This document shows positions 52,000 to 60,240 of a DNA stretch of 64,000 bases, in pieces. The position numbers and the translations under genes are program-made. Origin of the DNA: JAWLDA01 sp041686855. GTDB taxonomy: Bacteria > Bacillota > Limnochordia > DTU080 > RSA5. The stretch lies in NCBI GenBank assembly GCA_041686855.1, contig JAWLDA010000007.1, forward strand, positions 62,001-126,000, read 5' to 3'. The notes under the pieces were generated by a model. That model did no database searches. It was not told the origin of the DNA and worked only from the letters and a program-made list of their open reading frames with translations. The stretch's first letter is position 1; every line of letters begins with the position of its first letter.

Positions 52000-53409
52000 T
52001 CAGTACGCCCTGCGCGGGCCGCTCGCTTCGTTGAAATCCGGCGTTCGCCCAAGGACAGGCAAGCCCAGGTACGACTCGATCTCCTCGACGCTCCTAAACG
52101 TCGTATCCAGGTACTCGAGGAGAAAGGCCAAGCCGACGCCGACAAAGAGCCCCAGGAAGCCCGCGATGGCAACGTTCAAACGGACTCGCGGCTTGATCGG
52201 CGTCCTCGGCTCAATCGCCGGATCCAGTACGCTGACGTTCGCCGACTCCATCGCCTCGTTGATCCGCATTTCCTCGTAGCGTTGCAACAACGTGGTGTAA
52301 ATCCCCTCGGTCACGTTCGCCTGGCGGATCAGCCTTGTGAGGCGCAACTCCTTCTCGGGTAGATCCCCCAGAAGCGCCTCGCGGTCGGAGATCAGGGCGT
52401 CCAACGCTTCGATGCGAGCGTCTTGGGCCATCACTTCCGCCTGCAGACTGATCATCTCCTGCGAGATATGTGTGTCGGTATCCGCCGTCTCGAGTCGGGC
52501 GATTTGATCACTCAGCTCGCGTCTGTACTCATTGATCTGCGCTGTCAGGCTGACCACACGCGGGTGTCGCTCCGTGTACTGCTCCCTCGCTGCCGCCAAC
52601 TGAGCCTCCAGAGTGGCGAGTTGCGAGCGAATGCTCCCGATCAACGGATTCGCCGCCACCACGTTGCTCGAAACGATGCTGCGCCGTTCGCCGGCGAGCT
52701 CACCCTGCAAGGCGTTTAGTCGGCTCTGCGCCGTCTGCCGTGCTACGGTCGCCTCGGCTCTAAGGTTTTCGAGGCGAGTGATCCCTTCCAGGACAGCGGC
52801 CGTCTCACCGCTCGGCGTCACAATATCCGCCTGCTCCTTGTAGCGGACCAGATTCTCCTCGGCCTGTTCAAGGTCGACCTCAAACTGCACGAGCTGCGCC
52901 TGGATAAACTCCCGGGCCGCCCGCACATCGAGCGAGTTTAGCCGCTGACTCTCTTCGATGAAGGCCTCCACGAGAGTGTTGGCGATTCGCTCGGCCATCG
53001 CCGGATCCTCGTGCTGCACCGAGATGCGTACCAGGTCACTACCGCTCGACGGCTGCACCGAAATTCGGTTGCGAAACGCACTAAACTCTGAAGAGTGCAC
53101 GTCGTAGTCGAAGCCTAAGCGCTGAGCGGTCCGGAGAGCCAGCGTCCGGCTCCGAAAGAGATTCAGCGAATTTTGTACATACGACTGGCCGCTTCCGGTC
53201 AAGCTCTCCAGCCCAGGCAGTGTAAGCGCCGCGGAACGCTCACGCACCACCACCGTCGTCGACGCCTCGTAGATGGGGGTCATGCGCGAGCTGTAGGCGT
53301 ATGCGACGACGCAGGCGACGACGAATAATCCAATAATTATCACCTTGCGGCGCCAAAGCGCCTGCCAAAGTTGTCGTAGATCGAGTTCTAACTCTTGCTC
53401 TTGAGTCAT
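52000..53409 (-). CDS. Wzz-type polysaccharide co-polymerase / chain-length regulator
   Basis: 469 residues from the ATG at 53409, which overlaps the upstream stop as ATGA. It has the Wzz architecture: helix 1 (KVIIIGLFVVACVVAYAYS, residues 24-42), a large periplasmic part rich in coiled coil (about 160-390), a second helix near 420-440 preceded by the proline-rich VLDPAIEPRTPIKPRV, and a short cytoplasmic tail. It governs length of an exported polysaccharide and works with the kinase encoded just upstream. Confidence 0.88.
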   Translation of the reverse strand: MTQEQELELDLRQLWQALWRRKVIIIGLFVVACVVAYAYSSRMTPIYEASTTVVVRERSAALTLPGLESLTGSGQSYVQNSLNLFRSRTLALRTAQRLGFDYDVHSSEFSAFRNRISVQPSSGSDLVRISVQHEDPAMAERIANTLVEAFIEESQRLNSLDVRAAREFIQAQLVQFEVDLEQAEENLVRYKEQADIVTPSGETAAVLEGITRLENLRAEATVARQTAQSRLNALQGELAGERRSIVSSNVVAANPLIGSIRSQLATLEAQLAAAREQYTERHPRVVSLTAQINEYRRELSDQIARLETADTDTHISQEMISLQAEVMAQDARIEALDALISDREALLGDLPEKELRLTRLIRQANVTEGIYTTLLQRYEEMRINEAMESANVSVLDPAIEPRTPIKPRVRLNVAIAGFLGLFVGVGLAFLLEYLDTTFRSVEEIESYLGLPVLGRTPDFNEASGPRRAY

Positions 53410-54260
53410 GTTCGCCTTCTCCCACCCATGAGACGCCCCAACCATCGCCCGGCGCGAGAGCCGGCGCCGTCGCCGGTCGCGGCGGCCTCGCTCTCACCCT
53501 CGCCGTAGTAGTAATAGTAGTAACCACCGTAACGTCCGCCCGACTTCACTCGGTTCGCCACCACACCGAGGATGTGAGCGTCTACCTTCTCAAGTTGGGC
53601 CTTGGCGAGCGCGAGTTGCTCCCGCGGCGTTTGATTCATGTCGACAATGAGGAGCACGCCACTCATTAAGCGGCTGAGGAGAACGGCGTCCGTCACCGCC
53701 ATCACCGGCGTTGCGTCGTAGATGGCCATGTCGCAGGAGGCCTCGATCTCCGCAATAATCTCCTTCATCACGCTCGAGCCGAGGAGCTCAGCCGGATTTG
53801 GAGGCACCGGGCCCGACGCGAGAATGCTTAACCTTTCGTGCTCGGTCTCTTGCAGCGCGTCCTTAAGCGACATTTGACCTAAGAGTACGTTTGTGAGTCC
53901 CGTGCTGTTAGAGAGGCCAAAAGCACTGTGGAGTGAAGGTTTACGTAAATCGACGCCTACAGCGATGCACTTGGTCCCAGCATCCGCCATTGAAAGTGCC
54001 AAGTTTGCAGCGATGGAAGTCTTCCCTTCGGAAGGTCCTGCGCTCGTTACCAATACGCTCTTGAGTGAGCGATCCACTCCGACGTACTGGAGGTTTGTCC
54101 GTAATGAGCGAATGGCCTCCGCCGCCGGCGACTTCGGGTCCTGCCGCACCACTAACTTGTATCCGACGCTCAAACGACTTCCACGCCCTTTATCCAACTC
54201 AAATTCCAGGTAGTTACGTATGTTCAAGTCGAAGTACACAGCATCCTGCCACGACCCCAC
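53406..54260 (-). CDS. CpsD/CapB-type tyrosine kinase
   Basis: 284 residues. Walker A is SAGPSEGKTSIAANLA (near residue 65), Walker A' CIAVGVDLRKP, Walker B-like LLIVDMN. The C-terminus has the tyrosine cluster YGGYYYYYYGEGES used for autophosphorylation and is followed by an Arg/Gly-rich tail. The cognate transmembrane activator is the Wzz-type protein encoded next. These pairs control capsule or exopolysaccharide export. The GTG start has GGAAG five bases upstream. Confidence 0.87.
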   Translation of the reverse strand: MGSWQDAVYFDLNIRNYLEFELDKGRGSRLSVGYKLVVRQDPKSPAAEAIRSLRTNLQYVGVDRSLKSVLVTSAGPSEGKTSIAANLALSMADAGTKCIAVGVDLRKPSLHSAFGLSNSTGLTNVLLGQMSLKDALQETEHERLSILASGPVPPNPAELLGSSVMKEIIAEIEASCDMAIYDATPVMAVTDAVLLSRLMSGVLLIVDMNQTPREQLALAKAQLEKVDAHILGVVANRVKSGGRYGGYYYYYYGEGESEAAATGDGAGSRAGRWLGRLMGGRRRT

Positions 54261-54812
54261 TTTTGCTTCCGTTTGAGACGGAGTGGCAAGTCTCTTCTCC
54301 TCTGGTCACAGGACGCGAGTCCTATCAAAATAGGACATTTTTCCCAGGTGTCCGATGCAGGAGTTTAATCGGCAGGAAAGCAATTATTGCCTCTAGACCG
54401 CAAAACGACTGCCCGTCGGCGAGACCCCCGGACTCCCCACACCCCCGCCGGCCGGACAGGTTCGTTGCTGCCTACCGATAGATCACGAATTCTGCGAACC
54501 CCCGAAACGCAGAGATCGTGGGACGGTAGGGTTGGGTCGGGGCCGGAGCTCTTCCGGCCCTTTTTTCTTTTGGCATTACTTTTGCCGTTATCATGATGTA
54601 ACGCGTAACGAATTGCCCTGTCGCCCATCTTTGGGCAGGAACCCTTTTCGCACGGACGAAACCGAGAGTGACGAACCCACCTGCACAGGTAGCTCCAGCC
54701 TCCACGAGGGAAGGGCATGGGCGAAATCGGTGCATGGCCGGCACGCCACGCGTGTTGTGCCATTCTTCCATCGATTCTTCGCCGCCACATTCTCTTTGGG
54801 AGGCGACATTTA
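54261..54812. other. long leader region between CpsD and the recombinase
   Basis: No coding sequence is convincing in either direction. Going rightward it contains GTCCTAT-caaa-ATAGGAC followed by ATTTTT (54319-54341), a structured element with terminator (54471-54570, listed separately) and the near-palindrome GTTATCATGATGTAAC (54587-54602). Confidence 0.5.
54471..54570 (+). ncRNA. structured RNA-like element ending in an intrinsic terminator
   Basis: CCTACCG (54471-54477) pairs with CGGTAGG (54524-54530), CACGA (54484-54488) with TCGTG (54516-54520), and TCTGCG (54491-54496) with CGCAGA (54508-54513), giving an 18-bp stem with small internal loops. Ten bases on, GGGCCGGA and TCCGGCCC (54540-54560) form a terminator stem followed by TTTTTTCTTT. 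No plus-strand gene lies upstream for it to terminate. It may be a small RNA of up to about 250 bases or an attenuator in the leader of the recombinase gene. It fits no RNA family I recognise. Confidence 0.5.
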
Positions 54813-55814
54813 TTGCAAAGCACGACCGTTGACCTAAGTACATCGCAGTGGCTCGCACCACTGGGTGTCGACACCCAGCCCTTCACGCTCACCCTTGATG
54901 ACGCCATCGAACTGTACGTCCAGGCGGGCTTGCAAACCGAAGACCTTCAGCCCAACACCATCCGGCACTACCAACACGACCTTCAGCTCTTTCGGCGGCA
55001 CGTGCTTCACAGCCACCACCCCGACCTCAGTGTGGACCAGGTCACAGCGGAAGACGTGGAGCAATTCCTCGAAGCGATGCGCACACGAGGTAACGCACCT
55101 TCCAGTCGGAGGCGTCGCTTGGCAGCGCTGAAGCGTTTCTTTGCCACCATGCTAGCATGGGGCTACGTGCACGATGAACCCACCGCCTTGTTGCACGCGC
55201 AACCGACGGTGGCGCAGACCCCTGTAACACTCTCACTCCACCAATCACTGCAACTCCTCGAGGCCGCCAAGACGACTCGCAACCCCTTGCGTGACCACGC
55301 CATGTTTCGTCTCTTTTTAACAAGTGGATGCACGCTCTCAGAGCTCATCAGACTGCGAAGAGGTGACATTGACCTGAGCTCGGGCAGAATCCGCTTTTGC
55401 GGGCGTCGCAATATCCACCGTACGTTAGTCCTCTCCGAGGGCGCCAGGGAGGCTCTTGACGCCTATCTTCGCAGCCGCAGCAAGGCGCCGGCTGACCCCC
55501 ATGCACTCTTCCTCAACCGCCACGGCAAACCCGTCACCAAAGGGGCCATCTACCACGCGTTCCACATGGTGCGCACACGTGCCGGGATCACCCGAGACGG
55601 ACTGAGTGTCCATTCACTCCGCCACACGTGTATAGCCCTGCTGTGGCGAGCAGGGGTGAGCCTGCAGATCCTCCAAAAGATCGCCGGCCATCAATCACTT
55701 GCAACGACGCGTGAATACGAGTGGGCCGGAGAGCGCCCAACCACTCCCCGGCCCTGGCACTGGATTCACCCAATCGACGAAGCGCTCGGATGTAGCCCTA
55801 CTCCCCTTGAATGA
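54813..55814 (+). CDS. tyrosine recombinase-like protein with missing catalytic residues
   Basis: 333 residues from the TTG at 54813, nine bases after GGGAGG. An N-terminal SAM-like core-binding domain (residues 25-125) and a C-terminal catalytic domain are clear. HSLRH (His267, Arg270), GHQS (His293) and ATTREY (Tyr302) are intact, but the first catalytic arginine, in the GxRxSE motif, is Thr174 (SGCTLSELIRL), and the beta-hairpin lysine is absent (CGRRNIHRTL). It may be inactive for strand exchange or use an altered mechanism. Its 3' end overlaps the convergent FAH gene by 17 bases. No attachment site was found. Confidence 0.8.
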   Translation: MQSTTVDLSTSQWLAPLGVDTQPFTLTLDDAIELYVQAGLQTEDLQPNTIRHYQHDLQLFRRHVLHSHHPDLSVDQVTAEDVEQFLEAMRTRGNAPSSRRRRLAALKRFFATMLAWGYVHDEPTALLHAQPTVAQTPVTLSLHQSLQLLEAAKTTRNPLRDHAMFRLFLTSGCTLSELIRLRRGDIDLSSGRIRFCGRRNIHRTLVLSEGAREALDAYLRSRSKAPADPHALFLNRHGKPVTKGAIYHAFHMVRTRAGITRDGLSVHSLRHTCIALLWRAGVSLQILQKIAGHQSLATTREYEWAGERPTTPRPWHWIHPIDEALGCSPTPLE

Positions 55815-56751
55815 CGGGGTTCTCCAACGAGCCGATGTTTTGAATTTCGCACACCATGGTGTCGCCCGGTTTGAGGAAGCGCTGCGGATCTCGGGCCATC
55901 CCCACTCCGGGCGGCGTCCCCGTTGCAATCACATCGCCCGGTCGCAGTGTGAAGAGCCCACTGAGGTACGAGATGAGCTGTGGGATGTTAAAGATCAAGT
56001 TGCTTGTGTTGGAGTCCTGCACGATCTCTCCATTGAGTGCCATCACAATGCGCAGGTTGTGGGGATCAGGAATCTCATCCTTGGTGACAACCCATGGTCC
56101 AATGGGCGCGAAGGTGTCGAGGCTCTTGCCTTTGACCCACTGACCGTCCTCAAACTGCAGGTCGCGTGCGGAGACGTCGTTGAGAATCGTGTACCCAAAG
56201 ACGTGCTCCATCGCCTCATCTTCGGAGACGTGGCGCGCCGCTTTACCGATGACAACGGCCAACTCGACCTCGTAGTCGACCTGGTCGCTCACCTCTTTAG
56301 CAGGCAACTCGACGGCCGAACCCGGACCCACGATCGCTGTGTTGTACTTGGTGAAGAAGATTGGTTTTTTGGGGGGCTCCATCCCCGACTCCCGGGCGTG
56401 ATCCAAGTAGTTGAGCCCAATGGCCACCACTTTGCTCGGGTTGGTGATCGGGGCGTATACAGCGACATCGCCCAGTCCGTACGTGAGGCGACTCTGAGCG
56501 GGATCACTCGAATCGCCCTTCTTAGCCAGGGCGTAGTCGACCGCCGATCGAATCTGAGCCAAAGCCGGATCCCCTCGCTCGATCAATGCGACCAAGTCGG
56601 ATGGGATGAGAGCAGCAGCCAACTCCTTGGGTCGGCCCTCACCGCCCTCAGCAAACCGCTCCGCAAGCGCAGCGCGAATGTCGACAATCGTCCCGTCGAC
56701 GTGAACGCCGACACGACGCTCACCGTTCTCGATAAATGATAAAAACTGCAC
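55798..56751 (-). CDS. fumarylacetoacetate hydrolase family protein
   Basis: 317 residues with the FAH fold. Metal and active-site motifs are complete: YEVELAVVIGK, NDVSARDLQ, KGKSLDTFAPIGPW and RPGDVIATGTPPGVGMA. Enzymes of this length include 2,4-diketo-3-deoxy-L-fuconate hydrolase, acylpyruvase and oxaloacetate decarboxylase; sequence alone does not separate them. Given the fucosidase nearby, the first is attractive. It is cytoplasmic and transcribed alone. Confidence 0.88.
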   Translation of the reverse strand: MQFLSFIENGERRVGVHVDGTIVDIRAALAERFAEGGEGRPKELAAALIPSDLVALIERGDPALAQIRSAVDYALAKKGDSSDPAQSRLTYGLGDVAVYAPITNPSKVVAIGLNYLDHARESGMEPPKKPIFFTKYNTAIVGPGSAVELPAKEVSDQVDYEVELAVVIGKAARHVSEDEAMEHVFGYTILNDVSARDLQFEDGQWVKGKSLDTFAPIGPWVVTKDEIPDPHNLRIVMALNGEIVQDSNTSNLIFNIPQLISYLSGLFTLRPGDVIATGTPPGVGMARDPQRFLKPGDTMVCEIQNIGSLENPVIQGE

Positions 56752-56933
56752 GATCCTTCACATCCTTTATGTACATACTGAACGATTAATCGGTTTGCCC
56801 TAGGGTCAGCTAATTCCTTCCGTATTCTCTGGTAAAAGGGTTCTGCGATCGCCGAGCAGAAGTCGACTATGATTATCCACCACGATCACACCACGCCGAC
56901 CTCATCCGTCGAAGACCCAGGAGGAAGAGCCGG

Positions 56934-58109
56934 TTGCAGCTCGCTGTGCGCACCAATACTAGGCCGGTCCGGCGCTTCGCGCTTGTGATGGTATGGACAA
57001 GCTTTTACGAGCAACTGTCGTGGACGCCGCTTCTGGTGGTTTTGGCCGCTGCAGCAGGCAGTCCTGAAGCCCTGGCCTTTGCAGCCAGCGCTTACAGCAC
57101 GGCCAATTTGGCCGGGAACGCCTTCTTTGGTTACCTATCTGACCGCATGAATCGCACACGTGTCGCCTCTTGGGCATTCCTCGCCTTGGCCGGCAGCACC
57201 TTACTCCACCTTAAGGCGGAGACTCCCGGCCTCTTGATCGGGATCCGTTTCATACACGGTCTGGCTGCCGCCGCCATCGCGCCGGCGGTCTTTGCCTCCC
57301 TGGCGGACGGAGCACCCCGGGATCGGCGCGGCGAGGTGATGGCCCGAGCCGGGCTCGTCATCGCGCTGGCGAGCATGATGGCACCCGCCCTAAACGGAAT
57401 TCTCAAAGACGCGTTGAGTCTCGAAGCGACCCTAGGTATCTTGGCCGGCACACTCACGCTCGTAGGTTTGACTGGAATTTTTGTGTATCCTGAACCCAAC
57501 GCAGCTGCAAAAGCTTCAACGCGTGCCACACCCCGAGATCGAAATGCGTCAGCCGCCCGCGCGATTGACGGGCGGCTCCTCGGTCTCTCGTGTGCGATCG
57601 GCTTCGCCGTGATGTTCTGCCAGAACACACTCTTTTACGCGTTTCCCCTCAAGACAGAGGCGCTCGGCATGAAGGCGTCAGTCATGGGCCCGCTCTTGAG
57701 CTCGTTTGCGCTCGGCGCCGTCTTCGCGTTTCTCCCTCCGCTCTCTCGCCTTTCGGACCGCATCGGACGGCGCGTCCCCGTCGCTTTGGGCCTCAGTGTC
57801 GGCGCAGTCGGCCTCCTTGCCTTAACGCCCACCGAAAGCGTGGGGGGAATGGCCTTGGCCCTTTTCCTATACGGCTTGGGCTTTGGGCTCATTTTTCCTT
57901 CGGTGAGCGCGCTCAACGCCGACGCTGTCGGGGCCCAGCGACGCGGCCTTGGGTTCGGACTACTCACCGCCGCCTTCTCAGCGGGCGCCATCGCAGGCCC
58001 CCTCATCACGCACGCACTCCGGTTCACGCTGGCACCGTTCACCGTAGGCGGACTCGTCCTCCTCGTGAGCCTTGTTGGCACCGTGGCGTTGCTGTGGCGG
58101 CGTACGTGA
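56934..58109 (+). CDS. MFS transporter
   Basis: 391 residues, twelve helices. The loop 2-3 motif is GYLSDRMNRTRVAS and its mirror in the second half is LSDRIGRRVPVALG. Both halves are intact. The TTG start is set by AGGAGG nine bases upstream. The substrate is unknown; the GNAFFGYLSDRMNR region resembles drug and sugar exporters of the DHA1 type. Confidence 0.85.
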   Translation: MQLAVRTNTRPVRRFALVMVWTSFYEQLSWTPLLVVLAAAAGSPEALAFAASAYSTANLAGNAFFGYLSDRMNRTRVASWAFLALAGSTLLHLKAETPGLLIGIRFIHGLAAAAIAPAVFASLADGAPRDRRGEVMARAGLVIALASMMAPALNGILKDALSLEATLGILAGTLTLVGLTGIFVYPEPNAAAKASTRATPRDRNASAARAIDGRLLGLSCAIGFAVMFCQNTLFYAFPLKTEALGMKASVMGPLLSSFALGAVFAFLPPLSRLSDRIGRRVPVALGLSVGAVGLLALTPTESVGGMALALFLYGLGFGLIFPSVSALNADAVGAQRRGLGFGLLTAAFSAGAIAGPLITHALRFTLAPFTVGGLVLLVSLVGTVALLWRRT

Positions 58110-58135
58110 CCGATTAACACAACGATCCGGGCACG

Positions 58136-59569
58136 TCAGGCATGTAACGGAATCTCTAGCGTTACATCCGTACCACCGGTCGCTTCGGAATGGATGACCA
58201 GACGCCCCCCGATCGCCTCCGCACGCCGGTGCATATTCTCGATCCCCTGGTGCTCCCCGCCCACTGCCTCAGGCAACGTTTCAGGATCAAAGCCAACCCC
58301 GTCGTCTCTGATGGAGACAGTCAGCACGTCCGTGTTGCGCGCAAGCACGATCTCCACCTTAGAGGCCCTTGCGTGCCGCAACGCGTTACTCACCGCTTCA
58401 CGGACCGTGAGCAGGATGTTGCCGATCGCGTCCGTGGAGAGAATACCGGCCTCTACCGACTCGGCTTTTAAGACCACAGGCACGCGCGCCTCACGTTGCA
58501 ACTCCTTCTGCAGGACCCGGAGTTGTTCGTCCAACGAGACCTCGTCCGCAGGCGTCTTGAGTTGGTGAATATAGCCGCGTACATCCTTGACCGCCTGGTC
58601 GAGCGAGAGCATAATGACGCGGATCTCTTCTCGGGCCTCTTTGGCCGACTCGTCCAGGGAGAGCTTGACGCCCTCGAGGGCGAGGCCTAAGGCGTACAAC
58701 GTCTGAATGATCCCATCGTGCAAGTCACGGGCGATACGGACCCGTTCGTCCACGATTGCCTGCATACGTCGTGCTCCCTCAACTCGTCGCTGAATCTCTA
58801 GGTCAAAGACGTTGAGAACGATGATGATAAAGATCGCCATCACCGTGCCGATCAAGCCGGTAAACACGCGTACGGGCAGGCCGGTCCACTCGATGAAGGC
58901 CAATTGGTTGATGACGTTGGCCGGGAAGTAAGGGCCAGGAGGGACGAGCAACCCAGCCGCCACCCCGTAGACGGCAACGGCGATTCCAACCCACCTCAAG
59001 GGCGGCACAGACGCCGTCAAGTCGAGACGAATCAACTCTCGCTGTTGGATGTACAGCGCCCAAGCGCTGATGAGGGCACCTGTGAAAGCGAAGCCGTAGC
59101 GGTACGCAACCTCGAAGTGGACGAGGCTCTCTTTGCCGCCCAAGGGATCAACCCGACCGGTGATGAGTGCAAAGAGGAGCGTGCCAAACCAGAGCGCGTA
59201 CAAGACGGGGACGATGCGGGGAAGCCACTCGTACCGCGACGCCGTATCGGCGACGAGGCGACAACCGAAGCCCAGGAGGAATGCGTACGACAACGCCAAC
59301 AGCGCCTCGTCCATCACCCAGAGGACACCCATGACGTGCGGAGAGAAGACCTCTTCTTGGACAGGTAGAAAGACGAGTCCCCAGTCGCCGATTGCGTTCA
59401 ACACGGCGAACGCACCGAGGCGGCGTAGGCTCTTGGCGAGCGTCAACTCGCTCCAGCGTTTAGACTTGAGGAAGATGCTGAACCCAATGAGAAAGAAGAC
59501 CAGCCCGTGCCCAAAGTTGAGTACGATCTGGTTTGCGTCGGTCTCGAAAAATGTGCGCAGAACGTTCAC
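58136..59569 (-). CDS. NarL-type sensor histidine kinase with multi-helix membrane sensor
   Basis: 477 residues. Seven or eight helices fill residues 15-255. The HisKA_3 dimerisation domain follows, with the phospho-acceptor in RDLHDGIIQTLYALG (near residue 282), and an HATPase domain with REAVSNALRHA, DDGVGFD and GIENMHRRAEAIGG. The start overlaps the stop of the response regulator as ATGA. Signal unknown; its coupling to malic enzyme suggests a carbon or energy cue. Confidence 0.9.
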   Translation of the reverse strand: MNVLRTFFETDANQIVLNFGHGLVFFLIGFSIFLKSKRWSELTLAKSLRRLGAFAVLNAIGDWGLVFLPVQEEVFSPHVMGVLWVMDEALLALSYAFLLGFGCRLVADTASRYEWLPRIVPVLYALWFGTLLFALITGRVDPLGGKESLVHFEVAYRYGFAFTGALISAWALYIQQRELIRLDLTASVPPLRWVGIAVAVYGVAAGLLVPPGPYFPANVINQLAFIEWTGLPVRVFTGLIGTVMAIFIIIVLNVFDLEIQRRVEGARRMQAIVDERVRIARDLHDGIIQTLYALGLALEGVKLSLDESAKEAREEIRVIMLSLDQAVKDVRGYIHQLKTPADEVSLDEQLRVLQKELQREARVPVVLKAESVEAGILSTDAIGNILLTVREAVSNALRHARASKVEIVLARNTDVLTVSIRDDGVGFDPETLPEAVGGEHQGIENMHRRAEAIGGRLVIHSEATGGTDVTLEIPLHA

Positions 59570-60240
59570 GCTTGCTCGCCGCTCTGTGTCTCACCCGCCA
59601 ACCCGTGCCGCACGGCGAATGCGGCCGCCTCCGCCCGGTTGGCCACTCCTAACTTCGCGAGAATGTTACTTACGTAGTTGCGCACCGTCTTCTCGCTGAG
59701 GAAGACTTCCTTGGCAATCTCTTTGTTGGTGAGGCCGTGCGCGATCAACTCCAGGAGTCGGCGCTCCTGATCGGTCAACGGCTCGGGCAGATCGCCGAGG
59801 GGGTCTTTCTTGCGCATGCTCTCAAGCACACGCTGTGTGGTGCTGGGGTCAAGCAGCGCTCCGCCTTGATAGACGGTACGAATCGCCTTGACAAGATCAT
59901 CCGAACCGACCTGCTTGAGCACATACCCTGCCGCACCGGCCATCACTGAGGCGTACACCGCCTCGTCGTCCGTGTACGACGTGAGCATGATCACTTTGAT
60001 CTCAGGATGGGCGGCACGAATCGCCCGGCACGCGTCGATGCCGCTGCCCCCCGACATTCTCACATCCATAACGATGACGTGCGGCGCGGCGTCCTCCGCC
60101 ACGAGCTTCTCTACCGTGCGGACACTCTCCTCGGCCGAACCAGCCTCCCCGACGACGTCCAGATCTTCGACACGGCGCAGTAATGACTTTAAACCGATGC
60201 GGACCACTTCGTGATCGTCAACAATCATCACCCGGATCAC
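59566..60240 (-). CDS. NarL/LuxR-type response regulator
   Basis: 224 residues. Receiver domain with Asp8-Asp9, phospho-acceptor Asp59 (IVMDVRMSG), Thr87 and Lys109; LuxR helix-turn-helix in LTDQERRLLELIAHGLTNKEI and EKTVRNYVSNILAKL (two quotes). Its start overlaps the end of maeB by four bases and its end overlaps the kinase gene. It should be phosphorylated by the adjacent kinase. Confidence 0.93.
   Translation of the reverse strand: MIRVMIVDDHEVVRIGLKSLLRRVEDLDVVGEAGSAEESVRTVEKLVAEDAAPHVIVMDVRMSGGSGIDACRAIRAAHPEIKVIMLTSYTDDEAVYASVMAGAAGYVLKQVGSDDLVKAIRTVYQGGALLDPSTTQRVLESMRKKDPLGDLPEPLTDQERRLLELIAHGLTNKEIAKEVFLSEKTVRNYVSNILAKLGVANRAEAAAFAVRHGLAGETQSGEQA

Noticed and set aside
54365..54907. 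Minus-strand frames across the recombinase leader
   Set aside because: They run through the structured element and terminator and have no recognisable domain or start.
54813..55814. Prophage or integrative-element boundary
   Set aside because: Apart from the recombinase there is no tRNA, att direct repeat, relaxase or phage gene nearby, and the neighbours look like ordinary chromosomal genes.
55699..56739. 346-codon plus-strand frame
   Set aside because: Antisense to the FAH-family gene, whose motifs are complete.
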